Shown here: one piece after another, positions 34,072 through 43,599 of the stretch
How the letters are laid out: each line of letters opens with the position of its first letter
Numbering within the stretch: the first letter of the stretch is position 1
Assembly (NCBI GenBank): GCA_963795825.1
Contig: CAWCIW010000001.1
Location: 1,364,001-1,428,000, forward strand
Direction: 5' to 3'
DNA: 64,000 nt
Source of the DNA: BOG-908 sp963795825
GTDB lineage: Bacteria > Pseudomonadota > Alphaproteobacteria > Acetobacterales > Acetobacteraceae
Program-made: the position numbers and the translations under genes
The notes under the pieces: generated by a model
What the model was told of the DNA's origin: nothing
Seen by the model: only the letters and a program-made list of their open reading frames with translations
The model's database searches: none

Positions 34072-36923
34072 ATGCGTTCTCATGTCCGGCTGATGCGGAT
34101 CAGCGTTTGGCTGGCGACGACCAGCCTGAGCCTCACCGCCAGCCTGCCCGCCTCGGCGCAACCCGCACCGCCAAGCGATGCCCAATCCGGCCAGGTGTCC
34201 GATACCCAGGCGGGCGATAGCCAGGCAGGTGCAGCCCAGGGCGGCGCCGAGGCCGCGGGCGACGCGAACACCGATCCGCCGGCGCTGGCCGGTCGGGTGG
34301 CCGCCGTCACCGGCGCCGTGTCGTTCCACTCCGCCGGGGAGACGCAATGGGGCGCGGCCACGCTGAACTACCCCGTCACCAACGGCCAGGCCTACTGGAC
34401 CGAGCCGTCCGCCGAAGCCACGCTCGAGATTGCCGACGATCGCATCGTGATGGCCGGCTCGACCGAGCTCGACGTGACGCAGCTCGACCAGGCGCAGTTC
34501 ACCACCACGGCGGCGCAGGGTGCGATGTTTCTGCAGCTCAACAGCCTGCCGCAGGGCCAGAACGTGACCATCAACACGCCACGCGGCGGTGTGCAGATCA
34601 CCGCCGTGGGGCGCTACGAGATCGTGGCCGGCGACACTAACGACGCGACCGTGGTCACCGTGGTCGAAGGCGCCGCCCATGTGGCCGGCAACAACATCTC
34701 CCTCGATATCGGGCCGCAGCAGACCGCCACGATCGGCGGCACCGACACGCTGCAGGGCTCCGTGGGCGCGATCCAGACGGACGCGTTCCTGCAGGGCCTG
34801 CTGCGCGCGCCTGCGCGCCGCGCCTTTGCCGCCAGCGTGCCGCCGCAGGTGCGCTACATGACGGGTGCGGCCGACCTGCAGACCTACGGCAGCTTCACCC
34901 AGACCAAGCAGTACGGCCAGGTGTGGTACCCGCAGAGCGTGCCGGCCAACTGGGCGCCGTATCGCGACGGCCACTGGTCCTACGTGCAACCCTGGGGCTG
35001 GACGTGGGTGGACAATGCTCGCTGGGGCTTCGCGCCGTTCCATTACGGCCGCTGGGTGCAGGTTGAGAACCGCTGGGGCTGGGTGGCTGGCGAGTCCAGC
35101 GGCGGCGGCTATGGCGGTGGCGGTTATGCAGGCGGGGGTTATAACGGCGGTGGCGGCTATGCCGGCGGCGAACGGGCGGAGTATCCGGTGTATTCGCCGG
35201 CGCTGGTCACATTCCTCAACGTGGGCGGTGCGGCGCTTGCCGGCGCGTCCATCAACTTCGCCGTGGGCGGCTACGCGCCGGCCTGGATCCCGCTCGGGCC
35301 GCGCGAGCCTTACTACCCGTGGTATCGCTGCCGGCCGGCCTATTTCGCGCGGCTGAACACGCCGTATGGCGTACCGCAGACGATCATCCAGCGCGGGCCC
35401 ACTTACATAAACAACACGGTGATCAACAACCGCGTGGTGAACCGCAACGTGTTCATTAACGAGCGCGCGGCGACCGTGGTGCCGGCGGCGGCGTTCGCGG
35501 AAGGCCGGCCGATCCAATCTGTGTACCGTCCGTTGCCGCCGGGTGCGCTCGCACATGCCCGCCCGTTCGTCGGGCGGCTGGCCGTGGTGCCGACCGCGCA
35601 GACGCCGAACCTGCCGCAGGCGGCGGCGCATCGCTACAACATCGCCGCCCGCGAGGCGCCGGCCAGGATCGCCGCCGGGCCGCGTATCGAGCCGGTGGCC
35701 GACACGCGGCGTGGCATCCCGCCGTTGCGCCGGGCCGCGCTGCCGCAGAGCGTAAGGGCGGTGCCGCAGGCGCAGGTCCGCACCGGTGAGCGGCCGGCCG
35801 GCGGCGCGCCGGGCGCGGTGCCGCCGGGGCGTGGCGGAATAGAGGCGCGTGGACCGAGGCGCGCGGACCCAACGCGGCTGGTCCCAATGCGCGCGGCCCC
35901 AATGCGGTCGGACCCGAGGCGCGTGGGCCTGAAGCGCGGGCGCCTGGCGCGCGCGGCGGGGATGGGCGTGGCGTGGACGGGCGCGGTGTAGATGGACGCC
36001 CTGGCCAGCCGACCGCTCCTGGCGGCGTGCCGTTGCGTGAGCGGGACGCACGGCCTGGCCAGGCGCCGGGCGCGACGGGCGGATTGCCCGCCTTGCGCAG
36101 CCCGGGTGCCGGGCGGCCGGATGCGCGCCTCAGCGCCCATCCGGAACAGGTGCCGGGCCGGGCGGACACGCGTCAGCCGGGTGAGCCGGGCCGTGGCCAG
36201 CCTGGTGCGTTGCCGGGCGCCGGGCGTCCGGGCGCGGCCCGGCCGGGAGTTGGCGGCGAGATGCGGCCTGGTGGTGTGGCTGGCGAGCCGGCGCGTTCCG
36301 GCGAGCCGGCGCGCGGCGGCATAGCGGGCGAACCGCGAGCCGGGCGTCCGGATGCCGTAGAGCCGCGCGGCGTGCGGCCGGAAATACACCCCGAGGGACG
36401 TGAAGGCGCCGTGCCGCGTGCCGGCATCGAACCGGCACGTCGGGGCGAGACACCGCCTGGCGCGGTGGGTGCACGGCCGAACGAGCGGCCAGGCGCGCCT
36501 GCGCCGCATCCCGAGGCGGCCCGTCCGGTGCCGCAGCCGCATGCCGAGGCGCCCCGCACGCCGGAGCGCGCGATGCCACCGCGCGCACCGGCCCGGCCGG
36601 AGCCTGCACGTGCGGCGCTGCCGCCGCGTGCCGAGGCGCCACGTCCTGCGCCGCGTCCCGAAGCGCCACGCCCGGCGCCACGCGCAGAGGCACCACGCCC
36701 AGCACCGCGTCCGGAGCCGCGCGCCGAGGCACCGCGTCCTCAGCCGCGCGCCGAGGCCGCACGTCCGGCGCCGCGCCCGGAGCCGCAGCGTCCCGCGCCG
36801 CGCGCCGAAGCACCGCGTCCCGCGCCGCGTCCGGAGCCGCAACGCCCCGCACCGCGAGCCGAGCCACCACACCCGGCGCCCGCCCATGAAGCGCCGCACG
36901 GAAAGGAGCCGCCAAAGAAATAA
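34072..36923 (+). CDS. FecR/DUF6600 exported protein with long Pro/Arg-rich tail (apparent frameshift)
   Basis: Signal peptide to about residue 32 (ASAQP), a Gln/Asp/Gly linker, then a FecR-like beta domain (about 80-190, with NTPRGGVQITAVGRYEIV). A DUF6600-type domain follows (about 260-340), with aromatic motifs such as GHWSYVQPWGWTWVD and RWVQVENRWGWVAGE. A Gly/Tyr patch and a hydrophobic loop domain come next. Near 35830 the frame shifts; in the new frame come GPNARGPNAVGPEARGP repeats, then some 300 residues dominated by PEAPRPAPR units. Joined, the protein is about 950 residues. The ATG at 34072 has GGAG nine bases upstream. Probably an envelope protein; function unknown. Confidence 0.65.
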
Positions 36924-36950
36924 TACCAGCCCAGAGATTGCCGCATCCAC

Positions 36951-37125
36951 GCAAGCAAGAAAAGTAGTCGCTTTTCGAGAAAAAGGACCAAAAGCATTCG
37001 CTCCGACCCCTGCGGCACAGCCTACGATCGTATTGCAACTCGATGCGGTTGCAGTCGTAGCCAAACCCCGGTGCAGGCGTCACAGCAAAAGCTTTTTGCT
37101 TCTTTTTCTCGAAAAAGAAGGCCTT
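36951..37125. repeat. Composite two-armed intergenic repeat, locus 10
   Basis: Left arm is a mutated A type with CG loop (AGTCGCTTTTCGAGAAAAAG); right arm is B type with CG loop and a long TTCCTTCCTTCC tail. The spacer carries the second module in reverse orientation (CGATGCGGTTGCAGTCGTAG from 37041), showing that spacers can be inverted. Between convergent genes. Confidence 0.8.
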
Positions 37126-37197
37126 CCTTCCTTCCTTGCTGCCGATGAATCAGTTTTAAAACGGGTGGTATAGGTCTCTCCAGCGCTCGCCCGGACC

Positions 37198-37563
37198 TCA
37201 GGTCCGGGCGAGAATCGCGCGCGCCGCCGCGCAGATCTGCGAAGGCAGATAAGGTTTTGCGATCACCATCTCACGCACCGGATCCGTGACGCCCACGCTG
37301 TCCGGCCGGCCCGTCATGAAAATGATCGGCAGGATCTGGTTCTCCGCCCGCACCGCCTCGGCCAGCGCGCCGCCGTCCAGGCTGCCGGATAATTGCATGT
37401 CGGTCAGCAACAGGCAGATCGTCGGGTCCGACCGCAACTGCACCAGCGCCGCCTCGCCGCTATCGGCTTCGATCACCACGAACCCGTCGCCTTGCAGCGA
37501 TTCGGTCAGGGTCATGCGGATCAGGAAATCGTCCTCTACGAGGAGTATGCGTCGTCCGCTCAT
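37198..37563 (-). CDS. Single-domain response regulator
   Basis: A 121-residue CheY-like receiver domain with no output domain. The acidic pair is in LLVEDDFLI (residues about 8-12), the phosphoacceptor Asp in LLTDMQL (about 55), the switch Thr in IFMTGRP and the Lys in MVIAKPY. It would be phosphorylated by a histidine kinase and relay the signal by protein contact. No kinase gene is adjacent. The start ATG is at 37563. Confidence 0.88.
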   Translation of the reverse strand: MSGRRILLVEDDFLIRMTLTESLQGDGFVVIEADSGEAALVQLRSDPTICLLLTDMQLSGSLDGGALAEAVRAENQILPIIFMTGRPDSVGVTDPVREMVIAKPYLPSQICAAARAILART

Positions 37564-37763
37564 GCCGGCTCGTGTTCCCTATCCGTGCGCCTGCGTGACA
37601 TGCCGGTGACAGACGCGGAACACAATGGTCTCATGGCAGCGCCGCCGGCGCGCACCGCGCAGCCGACACGCAACACCGCGCCGTATTTCGCGGTGAAAGC
37701 ACGCAAACCTCCTGTGCGTCCGCCTTACCACCCGGCCCGGCAGCCATGATATAAAGCAGCGAC

Positions 37764-38699
37764 ATGATAGACCCGTTCTCCCTCCTGGCCGGACACCTGC
37801 ACGAGAGCGTGGTCGTCCCGCTGCTCTACCGGTTCGACATGATGCAGTGGGAGGACATCGCCTTCGGCTGGGAGCTGTTCGCGCTTTACGGCGTGGCGCA
37901 GGTGATCCTGATGCTGGCGATCTGCTGGCCGATGGAGCGCTGGGCCAGGCTGGAGCGCTGGCCGGACCAGCGCGCCGTCACCGTGGATATCTTCTACACC
38001 CTGCTGTCGCGCATCGGCGTGATGCCGCTCGTCACCTTCGTGCTGTTCTACCAGCTCCAGGTCGGCTTGAACGGATGGCTGACCGACCACGGCTACGTGC
38101 CGCCCACGCTCGAAGGCCTGTTCCCGTTCCTGATGGGCCGCCAGGCGCTCACCTTCTGCCTCTACGTGCTTATCCTGGATTGCGCGGATTACTGGCGCCA
38201 TCGGCTGAGCCACAGTTTCCGCTGGTGGTATGCGCTGCACGCCGTCCACCACGCGCAGCGGCAAATGACGTTCTGGTCCGACGACCGCAACCACATCCTC
38301 GACGACCTGATCGCGTTCTGCTGGTTCCTGGTGCTCGGCCTGCTGATCGGCATCCCGCCGATGCAGTTCCCGCTGATCATCCTGCTGCTGCGCCTGCTGG
38401 AGAGCATGAGCCACGCCAATGCGCGCGTGGGTTTCGGCTGGCTCGGCGACCGGCTGCTGATCTCGCCGCGCTTCCACCGCGCGCATCACGGCGTGCGCGC
38501 GGCCGGGCAGAAGAGCTGCAATTACGGGGCGATCTTCCCGTTCTGGGACATGATGTTCGGCTCGGCGGATTTTGCGCGCGAGTATGCGCGGACGGGGGAT
38601 CCCTCGGCGGAGGAGGCGATGGCTACCGGGACGTGGTGGGAGCAGCAGGCGGCGGGGTTCCGGCGGCTGTTCCGGCGGGCGCGTCGGGCGGCGGTCTAG
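37764..38699 (+). CDS. Fatty acid hydroxylase / sterol desaturase family membrane protein
   Basis: A 311-residue integral-membrane diiron oxygenase. Hydrophobic segments lie at about 33-55, 78-98, 118-138 and 185-205. Histidine boxes are visible in order: DYWRHRLSH near residue 137, HAVHHAQRQM near 152, and FHRAHHG near 238. The family uses O2 to hydroxylate or desaturate lipid acyl chains, sterols or carotenoids; in Acetobacteraceae candidates include hopanoid- or sphingolipid-related lipids, but nothing here fixes the substrate. The start ATG is the first in frame after the intergenic gap. Convergent with rne. Confidence 0.85.
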   Translation: MIDPFSLLAGHLHESVVVPLLYRFDMMQWEDIAFGWELFALYGVAQVILMLAICWPMERWARLERWPDQRAVTVDIFYTLLSRIGVMPLVTFVLFYQLQVGLNGWLTDHGYVPPTLEGLFPFLMGRQALTFCLYVLILDCADYWRHRLSHSFRWWYALHAVHHAQRQMTFWSDDRNHILDDLIAFCWFLVLGLLIGIPPMQFPLIILLLRLLESMSHANARVGFGWLGDRLLISPRFHRAHHGVRAAGQKSCNYGAIFPFWDMMFGSADFAREYARTGDPSAEEAMATGTWWEQQAAGFRRLFRRARRAAV

Positions 38700-38701
38700 G
38701 T

Positions 38702-38872
38702 AAGGAAGGCCTTCTTTTTTGAAAAAAAGAAGCAAAAAACTTTTGCTCTGACGGCTGCCTCATGGCTCCACATCGTACTGCAGGTGCGGGACTTGCAGTC
38801 AGACCTGGAGCTTTGATGCAGCCGTCAGGATAAAAGTTTTTTGCTTCTTTTTTTCAAAAAAGAAGGCCTTGC
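38702..38872. repeat. Composite two-armed intergenic repeat, locus 11
   Basis: Both arms B type with GA-class loops. The spacer has inverted ends GACGGCTGC ... GCAGCCGTC. It starts three bases after the hydroxylase stop and ends about eight bases from the rne stop, exactly filling the gap between these convergent genes. Confidence 0.9.
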
Positions 38873-38879
38873 TTCCTTC

Positions 38880-41800
38880 CTACCTACGCCACCACCCCTT
38901 CTTAGCCGGCGCAGTAACCCCAGCAGCCCCAACCAGCACCGGCCCGGTCGCCGGCGCATTGTCCATCTCGGCAGGCGGCTGCGGCGCCTCGGCCACCACG
39001 CGGTTGCCGGGATTGAGCTCCGCCTGCTCGAGCGCGTCGAAGATATCCATCCCGCCACCGAGCGCGAACGGATCGGCAGGCGTCGGCCCCACATATGGGA
39101 CATAGGCCGGCGCGGGCTCGAAGGCGGGCGCTTCCACCGGCGCGTCGCTCGATAGGCTGGCCTCGCTCTCCTCGCCCGGCTTGCGCCGGCGGCGGCCACC
39201 GCGACGGCCGCGCTTGGCGCGCGCCGGCTCGCCTTCAGCCGCCTCGGGCTCCAAAGCAAGCGGCGGCTGCACGGCCTCGCCGGTCCGCTCGGACGCCGCG
39301 TTTTCGGCCGGGATATCGTCGGTATCTTGGCGTCCGACCGGCATCTCACCCTCGGTGCGCAGTGCCGAAGCCGCGCTGCCGGCGGTCAGTGCCGAAGTCT
39401 CGTCCCCGACGGGCGAAGGTCCCGTCTCTTCATAAGCAGGCGAAACCTGCGTTCCGTCATAAGCGTGCGGGGCCTGCGCCGCGTCATCGCCGGGCGTAGC
39501 ATGCATCTCCTCGTCGCCAGGCAAAGCAAGCGTCGGCAGGTCCGGCTGGTCGGCGCCTTCCAGATCGGGAGCCGCCTCGTCCAGGCCTGGCGCGGCGGCC
39601 GCATCGGCCCCGTTCTCGTCGCGACGGCCACGCCGTCGCCGACGCCGCCGACGGCGACGCTGCTCGCCCTCGGCCGCGGTCTCGCCAGGCACGTGGTCGC
39701 TATCCGTGGTGAAATCGCCGGCCGGGGTCGCGGTAGGCGCCGGTGCGGCGGCTTCCACAGCCGGGTGCATCACCACGTCGTCTTCCTCGTCGGCGATATC
39801 CGCCTCGTCGGCATCGTCGTCCGGCATCGGCTGCGCGGTGATCAGGGCCGGCGGCAAATCCTGCGGCACGGCGGCGCGCAGGCGGTCGATGCGGGTCTGC
39901 GCCGGCAGCAGGCTCTCGTCGGGCGAGAAACACACGCGCATGGCATAGCGCGCCTCGATCTCGGTCAGCCGCTCGCGCTTGTTGTTCAGTATATAGAGTG
40001 CGGTCGAGCTGGCCACGTGGACCTGGATCTCGGCGGCGCGACGCTTGCCGCCCTCTTCCTCGATCTCGCGCAGCACATGCAACGCCGCGCTCTCCGTGCT
40101 GCGCACGTGGCCGGTGCCGCCGCATTGCGCGCACACGTTCAGGCTGGTTTCCGCCAGCGACGGACGCAGCCGCTGCCGGCTCAGTTCTAGCAGGCCGAAA
40201 TGGCTGATATGGCCGATCTGGATGCGCGCGCGGTCGGCGCGCAAAGCGTCCGACATCTGCCGCTCGACCATCGCGTTATGCTTCTTGGACTCCATGTCGA
40301 TGAAGTCGATCACGATCAGCCCGGCCAGGTCGCGCAGGCGGAGCTGGCGCGCGGCCTCCTCGGCGGCTTCCATGTTGGTGCGCAAAGCGGTCTCCTCGAT
40401 GCCGCGCTCGCGCGTGGACCGGCCGGAGTTCACGTCGATCGCCACCAGCGCCTCTGTCTGGTTGATCACCAGATAGCCGCCGGAGCGGAGCTGCACCGTG
40501 GGGTTCAGCATCGCGTCGAGCATCGACTCGACCTGGCTGTGCGCGAACAGCGGCTGCGCATTGGCCGGCCAGAGCTGCACCTTTTTCACGTGCGTCGGCA
40601 TCAGCATGCGCATGTAGTCGCGCGCCGCGCGCCAGCCCTCGATGCCGTCCACCAGCAGCTCGTCGACGTCGCGCGAATACACGTCGCGTATGGCGCGCTT
40701 GATGAGGCTGGCTTCCTCGTGGATCATCGAGGGCGCCATGGACTGCATGGTCTTTTCGCGAATATCGTCCCACAGGCGCAGCAAATATTCGCCGTCGCGT
40801 TTGATCTCCGGCTTCGGGCGGGCGGCGCCGGCGGTGCGCACGATCAGGCCCATGCCGCGCGGGATATCGAGCTCGGCGGTGACTTCCTTGAGGCGACGGC
40901 GGTCGGCGGCCTGGGTGATCTTGCGGGAGATGCCGCCGCCGCGCGGCGAGTTCGGCATCAGCACGCAATAGCGGCCGGCGAGCGAGATGTAGGTGGTGAG
41001 TGCCGCGCCCTTGGTGCCGCGCTCTTCCTTGACGACCTGGATCAGCAGGATCTGCCGACGGCGGATGACCTCCTGGATCTTGTAGCTGCGCATGAAGCGT
41101 GGGGTCTGGCGCGGCGCGCGGGTCTCTTCGCCGGTGTCGTTCTCGCCGCCGAGCATTTCCGGCTGCGGTGCTTCGCCGGCTTGCACCTGGCGGACGCGGT
41201 GGCCCGGCTCGAAGGCGTCGGCCTGGGCGGGCTGGTCGGCGGCGTCGGCAAGACCGGGCTCGGCGATCTCGGCAAAAGCCTGCTCCACGGTGTCGGCGAA
41301 TGCCGGCTCTGCCATCTCGGGAGCGGCGTCCACACCGGTGTCGGCCGCGTCGTCGTGCAGGGAAGCGGACGTGTCGGGTTGGACCTCGCTGTGCAGCACA
41401 TTCGCGCCAATGAGCAGCGGCTGCGTCTCGCTTGCGCTGGCGTCCGGCTGGGCGCCGTCGGCGTCGCGCGGCGCTGCCTCGGCGGGCCTGGCTTCGTCCG
41501 CATCGCGCGGCTCGGGCGCATGTTCGATGACCGAGGCTGCGGCCTCGTGCTCGAAGAGTGCTGTCTCGAACCCGCTTGCGTCGGATCCGTCCGGTAAAGC
41601 ATCGGCGGCGTAAGCACCGACCTCGGCTGAGCCGGTCCCCGACGACGCGCCATCTTCAGAGACGGAGTCGGCGAAAGCGGGTGCTTCGAAGGGGCGTGCC
41701 TCGGGAGCAGGTGCGTCGTCGTCCTCCTCTTCCTCCTCCGCACGCGCCTCTTCCTCCTGCATCGCAATCAGGCGCTGCCGGTCGGCCACCGGGATCTGGT

Positions 41801-42035
41801 AGTAGTCGGGATGGATTTCACCGAAGGCCAGGAAGCCGTGGCGGTTGCCGCCATATTCGACAAAGGCGGCCTGCAGGCTCGGCTCTACGCGGACGACCTT
41901 GGCTAGGTAGATGTTGCCCTTGAGCTGGCGGCGCGATTGCGTCTCGACGTCGAAATCTTCAAGGCGGTTACCGTCCAGCACCACCACGCGGGTCTCTTCC
42001 GCGTGGCTGGCGTCGATGAGAAGGCGCTTGGTCAT
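38880..42035 (-). CDS. rne: Ribonuclease E
   Basis: About 1,051 residues, the endoribonuclease that starts bulk mRNA decay and processes rRNA. The start is the ATG before TKRLLIDASHAEETRVVVL. The S1 domain is interrupted after DRQRLIAMQEEE by an insert of about 200 acidic and Ala-rich residues, resuming at RSYKIQEVIRRRQILLIQV. The catalytic core has the metal Asp pair in VAIDVNSGRST and IVIDFIDM. The zinc-link CAQCGGTGHVRS supports tetramer formation. The C-terminal half is a disordered scaffold with an Arg run (RRRRRRRRRRG) and Glu/Ala/Pro segments, probably RNA- and degradosome-binding. The C-terminus KKGWWRR is a likely short motif. Confidence 0.94.
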   Translation of the reverse strand: MTKRLLIDASHAEETRVVVLDGNRLEDFDVETQSRRQLKGNIYLAKVVRVEPSLQAAFVEYGGNRHGFLAFGEIHPDYYQIPVADRQRLIAMQEEEARAEEEEEDDDAPAPEARPFEAPAFADSVSEDGASSGTGSAEVGAYAADALPDGSDASGFETALFEHEAAASVIEHAPEPRDADEARPAEAAPRDADGAQPDASASETQPLLIGANVLHSEVQPDTSASLHDDAADTGVDAAPEMAEPAFADTVEQAFAEIAEPGLADAADQPAQADAFEPGHRVRQVQAGEAPQPEMLGGENDTGEETRAPRQTPRFMRSYKIQEVIRRRQILLIQVVKEERGTKGAALTTYISLAGRYCVLMPNSPRGGGISRKITQAADRRRLKEVTAELDIPRGMGLIVRTAGAARPKPEIKRDGEYLLRLWDDIREKTMQSMAPSMIHEEASLIKRAIRDVYSRDVDELLVDGIEGWRAARDYMRMLMPTHVKKVQLWPANAQPLFAHSQVESMLDAMLNPTVQLRSGGYLVINQTEALVAIDVNSGRSTRERGIEETALRTNMEAAEEAARQLRLRDLAGLIVIDFIDMESKKHNAMVERQMSDALRADRARIQIGHISHFGLLELSRQRLRPSLAETSLNVCAQCGGTGHVRSTESAALHVLREIEEEGGKRRAAEIQVHVASSTALYILNNKRERLTEIEARYAMRVCFSPDESLLPAQTRIDRLRAAVPQDLPPALITAQPMPDDDADEADIADEEDDVVMHPAVEAAAPAPTATPAGDFTTDSDHVPGETAAEGEQRRRRRRRRRRGRRDENGADAAAAPGLDEAAPDLEGADQPDLPTLALPGDEEMHATPGDDAAQAPHAYDGTQVSPAYEETGPSPVGDETSALTAGSAASALRTEGEMPVGRQDTDDIPAENAASERTGEAVQPPLALEPEAAEGEPARAKRGRRGGRRRRKPGEESEASLSSDAPVEAPAFEPAPAYVPYVGPTPADPFALGGGMDIFDALEQAELNPGNRVVAEAPQPPAEMDNAPATGPVLVGAAGVTAPAKKGWWRR

Positions 42036-42385
42036 GTAGTCTGAAACTCCGGAGCCCCGGCGTCGCGCGTCTGCCCATCTCGTCAGGAGTGGGGCGCGCG
42101 GCCTGGCGGGCCGATTGGGTGGGGAGCCAGGCGCGCCTGCAGTGCCGGCGACGCAGGAGCCCCGGCCGCGTGGCGGCCGATTCGGGAACCCTGTCATGTG
42201 TCGCGGCGATGCGGTGTGCTGCCATGGCCTTGGTGAATCCGCCCTTGTGAGGCGTTGTAGGGATGTCTGGGCGCGCTGCGCGCGGTCCGCGCGCGCTCTG
42301 GGAGAGCTGCTCGCGGCCCGACACTTGCAGCAAAGCGTTACGGTTCGCAAGGGGCGGCGTTGTCTGCAGCAGGAAGCGGAGCGCA
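42036..42385. other. Upstream leader region of rne
   Basis: No gene is seen in the 350 bases between the rne start and the repeat at 42386. GC-rich inverted segments occur (for example GCGCGCTGCGCGCGGTCCGCGCGC, split here as GCGCGC repeats near 42270-42297). In other bacteria the rne leader is long and mediates autoregulation by RNase E cleavage; this gap would fit, but that is inference. Confidence 0.35.
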
Positions 42386-42556
42386 GGCAAGGCAAGCAGT
42401 CCTTTTTTGAAAAAAAGGACCAAAAACTTTTGCTTCCGGTCGCCCGTGGCAAACGCCCGTGTCGAAATCCCAAGGCGAAGCCTGTTTCCAGCTTGGGCGC
42501 GACAGCACGGACCAAAAGTTTTTTGCTTCTTTTTTGCAAAAAAGAAGGCCTTCCTT
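42386..42556. repeat. Composite two-armed intergenic repeat, locus 12
   Basis: Left arm A type (GA loop), right arm B type (GC loop, TTTTTTGCAAAAAA). The spacer carries the CCAGCTTGGGCGCGACAGCAC module at 42488-42508, the reverse complement of the one at loci near 3676 and 28251. It lies between divergent genes, rne and the amidase, so in a leader rather than a 3' end. Confidence 0.85.
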
Positions 42557-42648
42557 CTCTACTGTCGCTTGTTGCGCCACCGCCACATGTATCATGGTTA
42601 ATCAGCAGCTAACACGGCCTTTCCGATCCACCATGTTAGCCTGCCGGC

Positions 42649-43476
42649 ATGACCAGCGACCCGGCCTACACAAGAAGATTGCTGCTGGGCCACGGCTTCG
42701 GCGCCGCCCTGCTGCTGCCCGCCGTGGCGGCATCCGCCAGCACGCGCTCGGCCCGTCACGCGGCCCCGACGCATGCTGCCCAGGCCCCGCTCGTGGTGCT
42801 CGATCCCGGCCACGGTGGCAAGGATCCGGGCGCGGTCGGCATCTCCGGCGTGCTGGAAAAGCACGTGGCGTTTGCCGCCGCCGGCGAACTGGCCCGGCGG
42901 CTGCGGGCAAGCGGGCGCTACCGCGTGTCGCTGACGCGCGAAAACGATGTGTTCATCCCGCTGGAGGATCGCGTGGCGATGGCGCAGGCCAACGGCGCCG
43001 CGCTGTTCATCTCGCTGCATGCGGACGCCGTGGCCGATCACGCGGTGCGCGGCGCCAGCGTCTATACCCTGGCCGCTGCGGCCTCGGATGCGCAGAGCGC
43101 GCGGCTGGCGGACCACGAGAACGCGGCCGACCGCTACGGCGGCGTGAGCCCCGGCATGCCACCGCGCGTGGCCGAGATACTCGACAGCCTGGTGCGCCAC
43201 GAGACGAGGGTGGGCTCGGCCCAGGTGCAGCAGCACGTGGTGGCCGCGCTGGGGCACAGCGTGCGGTTGCTGGACAATCCGGCGCGCCATGCAGGCTTCG
43301 CCGTGCTCAAGGCGGTGGATATCCCGAGCGTGCTGGTGGAAATGGGCTTCATGTCCAACCCGCAGGACGAGGCCGCTCTGTGCCAGGCCGGCCATCGGGC
43401 GATGGTCGTGGCCGCGATCGGCCGCGCGGTGGACGGCTACTTCGCCGTGGCCCGCCAGGCCGCCCATACCGGCTGA
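42649..43476 (+). CDS. N-acetylmuramoyl-L-alanine amidase (Amidase_3)
   Basis: A 275-residue zinc amidase that cuts the peptide from peptidoglycan, needed for daughter-cell separation. The N-terminus TRRLLLGHGFGAALLLPAV has the twin-Arg and hydrophobic core of a Tat signal. Zinc ligands are H in LDPGHGGKDPG, E in VLEKHVAF and H in FISLHADA; the catalytic Glu is in LVEMGFMSN. No AMIN domain is present, so septal targeting must come from elsewhere. The PBP1A gene follows 123 bases downstream on the same strand, giving a cell-wall pair. Confidence 0.92.
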   Translation: MTSDPAYTRRLLLGHGFGAALLLPAVAASASTRSARHAAPTHAAQAPLVVLDPGHGGKDPGAVGISGVLEKHVAFAAAGELARRLRASGRYRVSLTRENDVFIPLEDRVAMAQANGAALFISLHADAVADHAVRGASVYTLAAAASDAQSARLADHENAADRYGGVSPGMPPRVAEILDSLVRHETRVGSAQVQQHVVAALGHSVRLLDNPARHAGFAVLKAVDIPSVLVEMGFMSNPQDEAALCQAGHRAMVVAAIGRAVDGYFAVARQAAHTG

Positions 43477-43599
43477 TCGGTTGCGACGGTCGGGTGTGGT
43501 GCGCTACATCGAGCGCACCCGCTCTCTTTAGAGCCGGCTTTACGCCGCCTTCAGATACTTTTCTGTAGAACTCTGCCTTCTGTTTTGGGACATGCACCG

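Noticed and set aside
35973..36923. Separate Pro/Arg-rich protein starting at 35973
   Set aside because: The same frame is open and repetitive upstream of 35973, which fits better as the C-terminal tail of the FecR/DUF6600 gene after a one-position frame change.
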